DNA from: Bacteroidota bacterium
Lineage (GTDB): Bacteria; Bacteroidota; Bacteroidia; Chitinophagales; Saprospiraceae
Assembly (NCBI GenBank): GCA_017857395.1
Contig: JAFMDF010000027.1
Span: 1-51,878, forward strand
DNA length: 51,878 bases
Direction: 5' to 3'
The notes beneath the pieces are model-generated. The model saw only the letters and a program-made list of their open reading frames with translations. It was not told the origin of the DNA and made no database searches. Made by a program: the position numbers and the translations under genes. Positions 7,786 through 17,707 of this stretch are shown here, in pieces; positions within the stretch are counted from its first letter, which is position 1; every line of letters starts with the position of its first letter.

Positions 7786-10700
7786 CTACTCTCTCTTCTG
7801 TCTTTTTCTATTTATCTGCACATCAATCGCCATATCCTCACAACGAATCTCGTATTCCTTTTCGGGCTGTGTATAGACATTAATACTTTGATGCGTCGTC
7901 GCAAAAGTATGCTGTTCAATATAAGCTATTTGCCCAAATAATTTTTCTTCAATATCATCACTTGCCCATTTTTGCGTTACCCCGGCTAAGTAATAATCAA
8001 TGATTTTTTCCAAGCGATTAATTTGATATAAATTTTCTCGATTCGGCGTATGTTCATCTGGTACTAATAAAATCAAATAATCTCTCGCTCGACTCACCGC
8101 TACATTTAAAATGTTTTGCCGATTTAAAAACATATTCGGACTTTTGCTAATATTCAAAGGTGGATTCAGTAAATTGATAATAATATCACATTCATCTCCT
8201 TGAAAACTATGAATGGTCCCACAATTAATTTTTAACATAGGTCGAAAAATATGCTGGGCGGCAATGATTTTATCCACCAACATCGCCTGTGCTTTATAAG
8301 GACAAATAACTCCGATATTCCAACCTTTATTATCTGGGTTTTCTTTGATATTATTTTCATAAATCTGTTCGGCTAAATACTTAACTATTTCTGCGGTTAA
8401 TAAGGCAGAATAAATATGGTAATGACTGGAATTGAGTTTCTGCGGACGTAATAAAGTTTCTAATTTAATAACTGGAAATCGAATAATATTAACTTCTTTT
8501 AAAGGGATTTTTTTGATTTTTAAAGGTCGTCTATCTTTAGGTAATCGGTGATGACGCAATTTTCCATCATACGCCAAGTGACTATAAATATACCCCAAAG
8601 TGGCAATGCTTCTATACTGTGTAATCAGGTTATGGACGGGGAACGGGTACGGTTCTAGTTGTTCCTTTTGCAATTCAGGATTAAAGCTTTGCAGATTAAC
8701 CATGGTGTAAATATTCTGCCCTTTCCACTCTTCGGCAAAAACGATGGGTTCAATTTGAAATGGGTCACCTGCAATAATAATTTCTGTTTTAGGTTGTTGG
8801 TGAATAATAAAAGTTATCATCGCCAAACTTATCATCGAAGCTTCATCCACTAAAATGACATCCCAGTCCATATTTTTCAACTGATATTCCCAACGCCCTG
8901 AATTAAAACCGTCATAAGGAAATCGAGTCGCTGTTGTAACCGCACAAAAATGTTGCTTGTCGCTAATATCAAAAGTACCATCTCTTAATAAACCTGCATT
9001 TTCTACTACGCTATCGCCCGATGTGCCAAAACGATACAACCAAAATGGCGTTTCAGGCAAAATATCTAGTACTTTTCTCACCAGTACATCTGCTGATTTA
9101 TTGGTAGGCGTTAACACTAAAATTTTCAATTGCTTTTCGCCTAGCATCGCTGGCATTATTTCTTCTCTAGCTAAGTAAGTTGTTTTCCCTGTTCCTGGAG
9201 GGCCAAAAATAAAGCGAATGTTTTTCGGTAATAAAGCTTTTAAATTATCTTCATTTTCAAAAGGAAGTGCATGAAAAGATTTCAATAATTCTTCTAAGGT
9301 AAAAATGGTATTTTGAACTTCTAAAACAGCTCCTCTGATTTTCTTAAAATCAATGCCTTCGATTTCTTCGGGAGATTTTAATTTAGCTCGTAGCGAAAAA
9401 TCTTTGATACTCACTACTTCCACCGCAATCGTTCTACGTTCTTCTTCCAACTGTAATTTCAGCTTTATATCCCCCATATTTTCAATAGTCATCGGAATAT
9501 AACGAATAGGTTTTCGCAGCGTAATTGTTTTGGAAGTCCCTTTTTCTTTTTCTACTTTTTCAAAAAAAATGCTAATACTCTTATCCTTATCCGTTTGGTC
9601 AAAAGCCAATAAATATTCTAGTTCCAATAAAGCTTTAAACCACGCAAAAGAATAAGAAGGTGCTTCTTTTATAATTGCTTTTAACTGCTCGATTTTCATC
9701 AATTCCTCAATCTGGTCTTCTAGTTCATTTTCTAATTTTTGGCGCAATTCTTTTTGCTTTTCCAATAATTCTTCTGAAGACAAAAAAGCAGGATTAAATT
9801 CATCGGTATCTTTAGGAACGATTGGTTTGGGTATTTTTTTCTTAGCGCTTCGATTAATTTTCTCGTTTATTTTTTCTTCTTTTTGATGTTGCCATTGCTG
9901 AAATTTAGCGACATCTTCCAATTTCAATCCTTTCTCCAGTAATTGCCGACCGAGTTCAATCGCTTTTCGTTCTTCTGGTGTTAAAACGTTTAGTCGTTTT
10001 TCAGTCGATTCAGCAAACAATAATTCCACTAAAGGGGCATCTATTTGGGCATCATAGTCAGGATATAATTTTTCTTTTTTAAGATTAGCCACACTTGTTA
10101 AATCACCCACTTCATTCAATATCCAATCATAGTTTTTTAAAATTTTTAGCCAAAAAGCATCCGTTTCAACCTCATGCGTATCTTGCCATTCATAGCGATA
10201 AATAGCTTTCAAAGGAATGTCGGAAGCTGTGGTTAAAATTTGCGTCAAAACTTTCCATAATAAAATAGATTGTGGATAATCAAAATACTCTTTATTTAAA
10301 AAATCAATCAAACCATCAATACCAAAATCGACCGTCTCTTCCCACATTGGATAACTCGCCCCAGGTGTCTTTTGCTGCATTAATTCTTTCTTCTCTGCTT
10401 CTTCTAGCGTCTCGTCCATAGGAACAAAGCGAGGTAGTTTAGCTACACCCATTTTCTCAAAAAAGCTAACTACTTTTTTTTGTCCTATGGCTACAATTAA
10501 ATCTCCATAAAGCAACTCAACAGGCAACCATAAAATTTCCTCATTTCCAGCAAAAAACTCCGTCAATAATTCATTTTCAACATAGACTTGATTCGGGCAA
10601 GCAGGAATAATACTTCCATCTTCATTCGATACCGCTTGCAAAATGGGTAGCGTGCTTAATTGCGCTTCCAATTTTTTTGCCTCTTCTGCATTACATTGCC

Positions 10701-12498
10701 AATAATGGGTAATAATTTTTTCTAGTTCTTCCAAAGAAGGTAAAATATCGGTCTTTGTCTTTTGGGCTTCAATAAACTTTGGTAGGATATAATTTTCTAA
10801 TTCATCTCGAAGAATTGGCGTACTTAATCCTATATTTTCTAAAAAAGACTTTGCTGATTCGTTTTCAACAATGATTTGCTTGACGGTCGGATAATCCGTT
10901 TTTAATTTAGTTGGAATATAGGCATTTGGTGTACCATCTGCTAAATTAAAAGGCGTTACCATTTTACCGTTTTCCAATCGAATAATTGGCTTTTGTTTGA
11001 CGGGTGCTTTATTACCCGACCAAAGCGAGCGATGATGTTGTAAAAGTTCTATGTAAAAATAAATCAACCATTCTTCGCTTTGTGCTTCTAAAAAATGAAT
11101 GTCCAATAAGCGCAAAACAGCTTCCCAATTTAGAATTGGCGAAATGGTTTTTCCAATTAGATTATCCGTTAATAATTGGCGAATGAATTGACCTAAAGTT
11201 GACTGCGCAGTCAATTCTCGAAAAACCCAATTAGCAGCCTCATTTTTCGTTAAATTCCTTAATTGTTCAATGGTCAGTAATTGACGTAAGGATTGACTTT
11301 CGGCTAAGAAGGCATTCTCTAAAGTGGTGTGTCCATCCTCAATAGGAAAAATAGCTTGATTAGGTTGGGTTAAAAAAAGATATAGTTGTTGATGAAAAGG
11401 TAGGAAAAACTGTCCAGTTTCTCCTTTGAATAGCATCGCATCAATCGGTAAAGTTTGAAAAAAGTCAGTCGTTAACAAACCCAATTCCTTAACAATTGAA
11501 AAACTCTGCGTCAATAAAAGGGCTAATTTTTGTATCAATTCCTTATTCCAAGATTCATCCAATTTAATACCTTCTCGACTATCGGTTAATAAAAAAGGCG
11601 CATGGATTAAAAATTGTAAATTGGTCGGTACTCTTGTTGGAAAAAAACAATGGGCAGCAAAGTTTTTAGCAGAAATAATCTGACGATTTTCATCTTGCAA
11701 AAAAACCAAACTGTATTTTAATTTAGAAGCTACTTCTCGCTGAGTAAGTTGTAAAAGTGATTGCGTTTCTAATTTATGCCCAACCTTTTTATGACATTTT
11801 ATTTGTTGAATTTTAATAGCTTCGCTTTCTGAGTCGCTACTTATATCTTTTCTATAAAATCCTGAAACTTGCGTCGTTTCCCATTTAATTTCTTGTAAAT
11901 GATTCAGAAAAAGTAAGGGAAATTTCAGGGCTTGCAGTCGAGTTTGAATTTCTTTTCGAGCAACTTCTGACGATTTATCAGGATGATTAAAAGGAAAGAA
12001 AAATAATGTTTCTTTCGCATGTTCTTTCATTGGATGCTGCGGATCCTCCAATAATTCAGGTACAATCAAATCTCGAATACAGAAACTTACATTAGGGTCG
12101 TAAATATGTGGAGTCGTCGTGTATTGAAAAACAGATTTAAAACCAACCCCAAATTTTCCAATCTTATAAGTGTTCTCTTTTTTAGAAGAATCGCCGATGG
12201 AGGTTATCCCATTAATATGTCCTGTTGGCGTTTGGTTCGGTGCCGTTACGGTAAATGGAACATTGCCATTATGAATAAAATACAAACCTTCTTCTCTCAA
12301 TTTAAATCGGACATACGTCGCATTGACATCATCAGCATTTTGCAATAACTCATAGACAAAATGTGCCTTTTCAGAATATTTTTCAATGATACTTTCTCGG
12401 ATACCTCGCATGGAGGTTTTGTTCAACAAGCGGAGGCTGTCTTTGCGGTCGGCGGTGAGTTGCTTAAAGTATTTTAGGTCGATTTTACTTAATGCCAT
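7786..12498 (-). CDS. Sacsin-like GHKL ATPase fused to Upf1-like SF1 helicase
   Basis: A 1570-residue protein, last gene of the Wadjet-like operon. Residues about 30-330 form a sacsin/No-Vein-type GHKL ATPase: N-box YELLQNADD (E50, N54), FIHNG in place of the usual DxG box (normal for this subfamily) and IGKFGVGFKS at 113-122. The middle (about 330-1080) is not recognisable and holds a charged coiled coil near 880-960. Residues about 1085-1500 are a superfamily 1 helicase: Walker A GPPGTGKT (1099-1106), Walker B ILVDEAS, motif III AGDPFQ, GTIHSFQGDE and VAVSRAR. No nuclease motif is visible. The start codon ATG follows the jetD stop TAA without a gap (TAAATG), so translation is probably coupled. 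Inference: an ATP-driven effector or remodeller working with JetABC. It could instead be an independent defence gene sharing the operon. Confidence 0.85.
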   Translation of the reverse strand: MALSKIDLKYFKQLTADRKDSLRLLNKTSMRGIRESIIEKYSEKAHFVYELLQNADDVNATYVRFKLREEGLYFIHNGNVPFTVTAPNQTPTGHINGITSIGDSSKKENTYKIGKFGVGFKSVFQYTTTPHIYDPNVSFCIRDLIVPELLEDPQHPMKEHAKETLFFFPFNHPDKSSEVARKEIQTRLQALKFPLLFLNHLQEIKWETTQVSGFYRKDISSDSESEAIKIQQIKCHKKVGHKLETQSLLQLTQREVASKLKYSLVFLQDENRQIISAKNFAAHCFFPTRVPTNLQFLIHAPFLLTDSREGIKLDESWNKELIQKLALLLTQSFSIVKELGLLTTDFFQTLPIDAMLFKGETGQFFLPFHQQLYLFLTQPNQAIFPIEDGHTTLENAFLAESQSLRQLLTIEQLRNLTKNEAANWVFRELTAQSTLGQFIRQLLTDNLIGKTISPILNWEAVLRLLDIHFLEAQSEEWLIYFYIELLQHHRSLWSGNKAPVKQKPIIRLENGKMVTPFNLADGTPNAYIPTKLKTDYPTVKQIIVENESAKSFLENIGLSTPILRDELENYILPKFIEAQKTKTDILPSLEELEKIITHYWQCNAEEAKKLEAQLSTLPILQAVSNEDGSIIPACPNQVYVENELLTEFFAGNEEILWLPVELLYGDLIVAIGQKKVVSFFEKMGVAKLPRFVPMDETLEEAEKKELMQQKTPGASYPMWEETVDFGIDGLIDFLNKEYFDYPQSILLWKVLTQILTTASDIPLKAIYRYEWQDTHEVETDAFWLKILKNYDWILNEVGDLTSVANLKKEKLYPDYDAQIDAPLVELLFAESTEKRLNVLTPEERKAIELGRQLLEKGLKLEDVAKFQQWQHQKEEKINEKINRSAKKKIPKPIVPKDTDEFNPAFLSSEELLEKQKELRQKLENELEDQIEELMKIEQLKAIIKEAPSYSFAWFKALLELEYLLAFDQTDKDKSISIFFEKVEKEKGTSKTITLRKPIRYIPMTIENMGDIKLKLQLEEERRTIAVEVVSIKDFSLRAKLKSPEEIEGIDFKKIRGAVLEVQNTIFTLEELLKSFHALPFENEDNLKALLPKNIRFIFGPPGTGKTTYLAREEIMPAMLGEKQLKILVLTPTNKSADVLVRKVLDILPETPFWLYRFGTSGDSVVENAGLLRDGTFDISDKQHFCAVTTATRFPYDGFNSGRWEYQLKNMDWDVILVDEASMISLAMITFIIHQQPKTEIIIAGDPFQIEPIVFAEEWKGQNIYTMVNLQSFNPELQKEQLEPYPFPVHNLITQYRSIATLGYIYSHLAYDGKLRHHRLPKDRRPLKIKKIPLKEVNIIRFPVIKLETLLRPQKLNSSHYHIYSALLTAEIVKYLAEQIYENNIKENPDNKGWNIGVICPYKAQAMLVDKIIAAQHIFRPMLKINCGTIHSFQGDECDIIINLLNPPLNISKSPNMFLNRQNILNVAVSRARDYLILLVPDEHTPNRENLYQINRLEKIIDYYLAGVTQKWASDDIEEKLFGQIAYIEQHTFATTHQSINVYTQPEKEYEIRCEDMAIDVQINRKRQKRE

Positions 12499-13650
12499 TT
12501 ACAAATTTAATTGCTTTAATCTTTTCTTTAAATAAGCTTGCGAAATATGCTGTTGTAACAAGCTATTATCTCCTTCTAAGTTATTCAAAAATAATAAAAA
12601 GTCTTGTTCATCAGATGTTAAAGCAGGAATAATAGATAACTCATTTTTAGCTATAGAACTAGCAAATGCTTGATGTTTATCAAAAGTAATTTTATCCATC
12701 AAAAGAGGCTGTATTAGTGGAAAAGATTGACGCAAATCACTTAATGTTTGAAAACTTTTAATCGTTATGTCTCCCCATAAATAAATCGTTTTTTCTATCA
12801 CCCAATTTAACTCACTCAACATTTTTAAAGTTGACGATTCTCCATAAATAATCAGGCTTTCTGGATGATTGGGAAAGCGCAAAAAATTTAATACATCCGT
12901 ACAAATAAAAATGGTTTTGACTTTGGGCGATTGTTTTTTCCAAGCACTTAAAGGTAAACTAACATCATTGATAGACCAGTCTTTAAAAATTGCTTCATCT
13001 AATGTCCTTATGCGAATTACAGGTTCTGCATACAACAAACCAAAGCGTTTTTCAAAAATATTTTCTTGACGATCAATTGCAGTCTGATGTAAAATTGCAT
13101 TTAAAACTTCGGTTAAAATCGCCGTATTATTTTCAATAAAGGTAATCGGAATATCCAAAGGCAAAGCACGGGCATATAATTTGGGCTGGGGGTTATCTAA
13201 AAAATATTGTCCTACTTTTAAAATAGTTTCCCAATCCACTAAATGCTTAATTACTTTTAAGGGATTTTCTTGCATCCAAGGTAAAATAGCAGGCAATAAT
13301 TTCTGGCTTTTCATGGCCACTTTCCGAAAGGCTAAAAACTCTTGTTCCTTCTCAATAAATTTCACATAATCTTCTACATTTTCAAAATAGATTTCATCAG
13401 GCATCGAAATTTCTCCAGCATGTCGAGTTTGGACTGCCTTTAATGTTACCGTATATCCATAGCCCTTTTTATTTTTTGCCCCTTCCAATAATCTTTTTAG
13501 GGCAGGAAATAATTCATCCATTGGTTGGCTTGCCTTGCCTTTGTTGCCTTTGATTGGAAGTGGGAAGAAATGAGTTCTAGTTAAGACAGCGGAGAGGAAG
13601 GCTTTGTAGTGACGGAGGGCTTTTTTTTGTATATTTTGTGGTGTTATCAT
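12499..13650 (-). CDS. jetD: JetD-like protein (DUF3322/DUF2220) with degenerate Toprim site
   Basis: A 383-residue JetD homologue. In Wadjet systems JetD is the Toprim-fold nuclease that cuts DNA trapped by JetABC. The family framework is clear: IRIRTLDE, DVSLPLS, a strand TIFICTDVLNFLRFP, then LWGDITIKSFQTLSDLR and LLMDKITF. The catalytic positions are not conserved. The expected VEN reads CTD, so the catalytic Glu is Thr (codon 12898-12900). The expected GDID reads GDIT, so the second Asp of DxD is Thr (codon 12763-12765; the first Asp is kept at 12769-12771). The usual C-terminal LEQERI reads LLQQHI. The protein is full length with no frameshift, so a non-catalytic role is likelier than decay. 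I chose ATG 13650 over an upstream TTG at 13665, which would overlap the previous gene; the ATG lies 2 bases after that gene's stop. Confidence 0.85.
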   Translation of the reverse strand: MITPQNIQKKALRHYKAFLSAVLTRTHFFPLPIKGNKGKASQPMDELFPALKRLLEGAKNKKGYGYTVTLKAVQTRHAGEISMPDEIYFENVEDYVKFIEKEQEFLAFRKVAMKSQKLLPAILPWMQENPLKVIKHLVDWETILKVGQYFLDNPQPKLYARALPLDIPITFIENNTAILTEVLNAILHQTAIDRQENIFEKRFGLLYAEPVIRIRTLDEAIFKDWSINDVSLPLSAWKKQSPKVKTIFICTDVLNFLRFPNHPESLIIYGESSTLKMLSELNWVIEKTIYLWGDITIKSFQTLSDLRQSFPLIQPLLMDKITFDKHQAFASSIAKNELSIIPALTSDEQDFLLFLNNLEGDNSLLQQHISQAYLKKRLKQLNL

Positions 13651-13652
13651 AG

Positions 13653-14270
13653 TTACCGATTCCAAAAATATTCTCCATACAAATCCACCGCAGCTTTAGT
13701 TTGCTCACTTTCTCCATCATTTGCGGTTAATTCGCAAAGCGGAAAAATGTATTGCCTTCGTCCTATTCTACACTTCATTAATAAACCATAATGGTCATCA
13801 AAATTATCAATTTTTAGGACTTTCACCTTATCCCTATCCTCATATTTTTGATATTCATCCTCATAAGTTGCCATAAAGGGAAAGTCAATTTCTGCTTCTA
13901 AATAATCCCAGAAACCGACTCCTTCTTGAATTTCTTCTATTAATTCCGCCTTATCTCCAAAAATCTCTACCCTGTCCCATTTCTCCCCTAATTTCCTCAC
14001 CGCCTTAATAACATCAGCAGGTGTATCTCTAGCAACACATATTTCTAAATCTTTCGGCTCAATATTATAAGTCAAATAATCACAACCTCCATCGATGGCA
14101 CTTCGAATATAAGTAGTTGGCAAGTTTTGTAAACTCACACTATCCCATTCGATATTGACCAAGTTACTAGCCAAATATTCTTTTATTCTTCCAATGAACC
14201 CATCCAATTCCATCCCCGTATCAGGATCTATAATCCCTTCTTTTATTTTAATAGAATCTCCTACTTTCAT
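13653..14270 (-). CDS. Wadjet-associated accessory protein Y, two SH3-like domains
   Basis: A 205-residue protein between jetC and jetD, 31 bases after jetC and 2 bases before the jetD ATG. The N-terminal 85 residues (KVGDSIKIKEG...DGFIGRI...IEWDSVSLQNLP) form a predicted small beta-barrel. It is clearly related to the N-terminus of the protein at 17708-18556. The C-terminal half (about 125-205) looks like a second SH3-like barrel: FPFMATYEDEYQ, DKVKVLKI, YGLLMKCRIGRRQYIFPL and an ending like AAVDLYGEYFWNR. Similar two-part proteins exist in other bacteria and are sometimes labelled calcium-binding, but I see no EF-hand. It is not a standard Jet subunit. Its position inside the operon suggests a role in assembly, DNA contact or control of the SMC complex. 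Function unknown. Confidence 0.75.
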   Translation of the reverse strand: MKVGDSIKIKEGIIDPDTGMELDGFIGRIKEYLASNLVNIEWDSVSLQNLPTTYIRSAIDGGCDYLTYNIEPKDLEICVARDTPADVIKAVRKLGEKWDRVEIFGDKAELIEEIQEGVGFWDYLEAEIDFPFMATYEDEYQKYEDRDKVKVLKIDNFDDHYGLLMKCRIGRRQYIFPLCELTANDGESEQTKAAVDLYGEYFWNR

Positions 14271-14301
14271 AGATTCAAATTTAGTTTTTTAAACTATCAT
14301 T

Positions 14302-17300
14302 TTATTCTTCCCCTTCCCGAAAATCCTTCTTCTTCTGTTCATAAATATCCATCGGCATATCAAACACCTCCGAATTTTTCTTTTCCTTATTCTGCACATA
14401 ATGCACCGCATGAATATACGGTTCAGCCAAATTGATTTTATCAAGCGGTGTAACCACCATCAATTGCAAATTCAATTGTTTGAATAATTCCATCGCATAA
14501 ACAGAGTTTTCAGGATCCACCTTACTAAACGCTTCATCGACAACCGCAAAACGGAAAGATTTTCGACGACTATTTTGACTACGAATTCCAAATTGATAAG
14601 CAATGGCAGAAGCTAAAATCGTATAAGCTAATTTCGCTTTTTCTCCACCCGATAAACTCTGACTATCCACATAATATTGTCGTTGACTATCATCGGCACG
14701 ATACCGTTCAATGGCCGCAAATTCCAACCAATTTCTAACATCCGTTACTTTTTTCCGCCAAGGTTCATTATCGGTTAATTCTTCAATAATTTTTCTAATG
14801 CGTTTAAAACTCTTTTCTAATTCGATTTCATCTCCTTGAATCAACTTCGCAGGGTCAGGCATCGCATCTTTAAGCATTTCTTTGAATTCCCTGACCGCAA
14901 TATCTCTAGTTTTATGAATATCTAGTTGAATATAGGTTTTTGGATTGCTATTAAAGTGGATGTCTTTGAGAGAAGAATTAATTTCTTCGACACTTTCCAA
15001 AATGGTTACCTCTTTATTTTCCAAAGAAGTTTTAAAGTTAGCAATATCGAAAATCAAGCGTTCATTCAACCAATCTTTAAATCGCTTCTGGTATTTCGGC
15101 AAGTCTTCTTGTCGAATTTTATCATACATCGCCTTAAATTCAGGCAAGTATTTATTATCAGGTTGAAAATTAATCGTATCTGCTGTCCAGTTGGGATATT
15201 TTTCTAACACCTTTTGGGTGGGCGTAATAAACCGCTGCATTGCCAAAGACAAACGTTTTTCTACCTTACTCAATTCTCTTGTCTTATCCATTCGCTGCTG
15301 CCCAATATCCTTATTAATTTTATTTTCAGTCTTGCCAATCGTAGAAACAATTAGGTTTTCTTCTGCTACTAATTCGTCTAACCTTGCTTGAAAAGGGGAA
15401 AAAGAAGCGTTCGTTAATTGACCTAATATATCCTCGGTTTCTTTTAATTGTTGTTGATAACTATCGAAACGATTTTGCAAAGTACTTTTCTGTTCAATCA
15501 AGCGGTCTCTATCCGTATCTAAACCTTCAATCTGACGAATTAATCCTTGCAACTGTTTTTCTAGCTCTTGCAATTGATTAGAACTATTGACTAAGGTTTC
15601 TTTTTCTGATTGATACTGTTTGACGTTTTTTTGTGCTGTTTTCCAATCAATTTCTCCAAACTGTTCAAAGCCGATAAAACGAGTTAGTTGGTCTTTTCGT
15701 TGAGTTGTTCGTTGTCGATGTTGCTTATTATTTTTTAAAGTTTGCTGAATTTGATTAATCTCCTTGCTAATAGTCGAAAGTTCTGCTTTTAGTGCATTGA
15801 CTGAAGCTTTATTATCCCACCCTAAAATATGCCAACTGGTGTTTTTATTTTCCACACTATCATCTCGTTCAAAATGCGCATGGTTTTTAATCGTACCTCT
15901 TCCCGTTACACTTTGGGCATGTTGACCTAATTGGCTATACCCTTTTTCTGTCATAAAATTATAGGAATTGGCAATCGTATATTCCAACCAATTGGTAAAA
16001 GCATGATTTTGCTTAATTTCTAGTTTTTGTAGGATACTTTTTTTAGCAGTTTTCACTTTATCAAAAGGTAAATCGCCTACTTTTCTAAAAGTAATTTTAC
16101 CATTTAACTTTCCTTTATGCACATAAGTCAACACCGCTTCAAAATGCGCTTCGGGTACTAAAAGCGTCATACCTAATGGGCGAAGGACTTGTTCAATTGG
16201 TGTTTCCCATTCTTTTTCGGCAGCTTTAATCTTTATTAATTCAGCGGCAAAAGGTAAAGTCGATTCCGCAAGGTCTAGTTTTTCTAAAATGGTGGCTCGA
16301 ATCCGCACTTGTTCTAATGGAATTCGATTCGTTCTTTTCTGTAGAGAAATTAATTCTTCTTCCAAGTCTTCCTCTTTGCCTTTTAAAGCATTTAATTGTA
16401 TTTGAATGTCTACTTCATCTCCTCGTAATTCCTCCAAAGTCCCTTGCAATTGAGTAATTTCTCCTTTGCTATCGTTTAGTGCTTTGTAGAACGTTTTTTC
16501 ATTCGGATCAATTTTAAAACCTAGCGGGTCGGCTAATTGATTATAGCGATTGGCTCGATTTTTTTGCTGCTCTTGTTCCCGTTGTACTTGCTGAATTTGT
16601 TTGTCCAAATTCTGCACTTGCTCATACACTTTATCCGTACTAATCGCCACTTGTAAATCTGTCCGCTGATTATTTTGTCGAGCAATTTCTTGGCGAATAT
16701 CTACTAATTGATTTTCTCGTTTGATAATGTCATTTTTCAACGATTTCAGCGATTCATTCAATAAAGCTTTTTTCTTTTTAGCAAAAAAGGGAGGGATGCT
16801 TTCTTGTAGCTGAATGAGGTGTTCGACTTCTTTTTCTAATTTATGAAAAGCAGCGCCATTTTCCACAATCGGTTCTAATAAATTCGCTTGTTCTCTCGCT
16901 TTTTCAATAGATTGATGGGCACTTAATAAATTTTCGTAATGCTCCCGTAAGTTAATAAACTCTCCTTCTGCATCGTGTTCTTCCAGCATATTAGTCCGAA
17001 TAAAAGCATTCAAATTGCCCAATACTTTTATCCCTACCGTTTGTGCAAACAAGCTCAACGCCTTCTCTGATTTCAACCCAAATCGCTTAGAGAAATCTTG
17101 TTGGTATTTGGTAAAACTATCAAACGATTCCGCTTCCGTAGTTTTCTTCAATCGCTTTTTCCAAACACCACCTGTATCTAGTGGAATAAAATGTTCTTCT
17201 ACCGTCAAAGCAGTTGGCGCTATAAAATAAGCCTTCTTCAAATCATTATTAGAAAACCAAAATACTTGTGCTAAAGAACAATAATCTTTCGTTGCTGGAT

Positions 17301-17664
17301 TATAAAACACGCCTAGTAAAATGGAAAAATCGTCTTTAGTTCTAAGGTGCTTAGTTTTAGCTGCTAAGCCACTTTCACTTTGTACAGTTACATAAGCGCC
17401 TAAAGTATATGTTTTTTCGTTCCGTTCTCGCTTACTCGTCGTACCCGAAGATTGATTGTAATGCCTTTTCCCAGGTGGTACTAAAAGGGTAATAATCGCA
17501 TCCACTAAAGTCGTTTTCCCAGAACCATTTGCCCCTGTTAATAATGAATTTTTACAATTGGGTTTTAATCGCCAAATTTTCTGGTCAAAAGTCCCCCAAT
17601 TAAAAATTTCTATGTATTGTAAACGGTAACCTCCTGTTTCTTTCGTGCCGTTTTTGCTGCTCAT
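14302..17664 (-). CDS. jetC: JetC, SMC-like (MukB-type) ATPase of a Wadjet-like system
   Basis: A 1120-residue SMC-family motor. The N-terminal head carries Walker A GANGSGKT (44-51). Long coiled coils run at about 255-470 and 640-860, around a hinge at about 470-600. The C-terminal head carries the ABC signature LSGGEKAKLAYTILASAIAY near 1003 and Walker B FAVVDEAFSKVDPENS near 1040, then VVTPLDKI. All ATPase motifs look intact. In Wadjet, JetC dimers with JetA and JetB extrude DNA loops and sense small circular DNA. The sequence matches the type I JetC pattern. It lies 43 bases downstream of gene X. The start ATG gives a normal N-terminus, with the first strand LQYIEIFNWGTF typical of the family. 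Confidence 0.93.
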   Translation of the reverse strand: MSSKNGTKETGGYRLQYIEIFNWGTFDQKIWRLKPNCKNSLLTGANGSGKTTLVDAIITLLVPPGKRHYNQSSGTTSKRERNEKTYTLGAYVTVQSESGLAAKTKHLRTKDDFSILLGVFYNPATKDYCSLAQVFWFSNNDLKKAYFIAPTALTVEEHFIPLDTGGVWKKRLKKTTEAESFDSFTKYQQDFSKRFGLKSEKALSLFAQTVGIKVLGNLNAFIRTNMLEEHDAEGEFINLREHYENLLSAHQSIEKAREQANLLEPIVENGAAFHKLEKEVEHLIQLQESIPPFFAKKKKALLNESLKSLKNDIIKRENQLVDIRQEIARQNNQRTDLQVAISTDKVYEQVQNLDKQIQQVQREQEQQKNRANRYNQLADPLGFKIDPNEKTFYKALNDSKGEITQLQGTLEELRGDEVDIQIQLNALKGKEEDLEEELISLQKRTNRIPLEQVRIRATILEKLDLAESTLPFAAELIKIKAAEKEWETPIEQVLRPLGMTLLVPEAHFEAVLTYVHKGKLNGKITFRKVGDLPFDKVKTAKKSILQKLEIKQNHAFTNWLEYTIANSYNFMTEKGYSQLGQHAQSVTGRGTIKNHAHFERDDSVENKNTSWHILGWDNKASVNALKAELSTISKEINQIQQTLKNNKQHRQRTTQRKDQLTRFIGFEQFGEIDWKTAQKNVKQYQSEKETLVNSSNQLQELEKQLQGLIRQIEGLDTDRDRLIEQKSTLQNRFDSYQQQLKETEDILGQLTNASFSPFQARLDELVAEENLIVSTIGKTENKINKDIGQQRMDKTRELSKVEKRLSLAMQRFITPTQKVLEKYPNWTADTINFQPDNKYLPEFKAMYDKIRQEDLPKYQKRFKDWLNERLIFDIANFKTSLENKEVTILESVEEINSSLKDIHFNSNPKTYIQLDIHKTRDIAVREFKEMLKDAMPDPAKLIQGDEIELEKSFKRIRKIIEELTDNEPWRKKVTDVRNWLEFAAIERYRADDSQRQYYVDSQSLSGGEKAKLAYTILASAIAYQFGIRSQNSRRKSFRFAVVDEAFSKVDPENSVYAMELFKQLNLQLMVVTPLDKINLAEPYIHAVHYVQNKEKKNSEVFDMPMDIYEQKKKDFREGEE

Positions 17665-17707
17665 ATTTGTTTAATTTTAGTAATGCGCTTTTGATAAATT
17701 TATTTGG

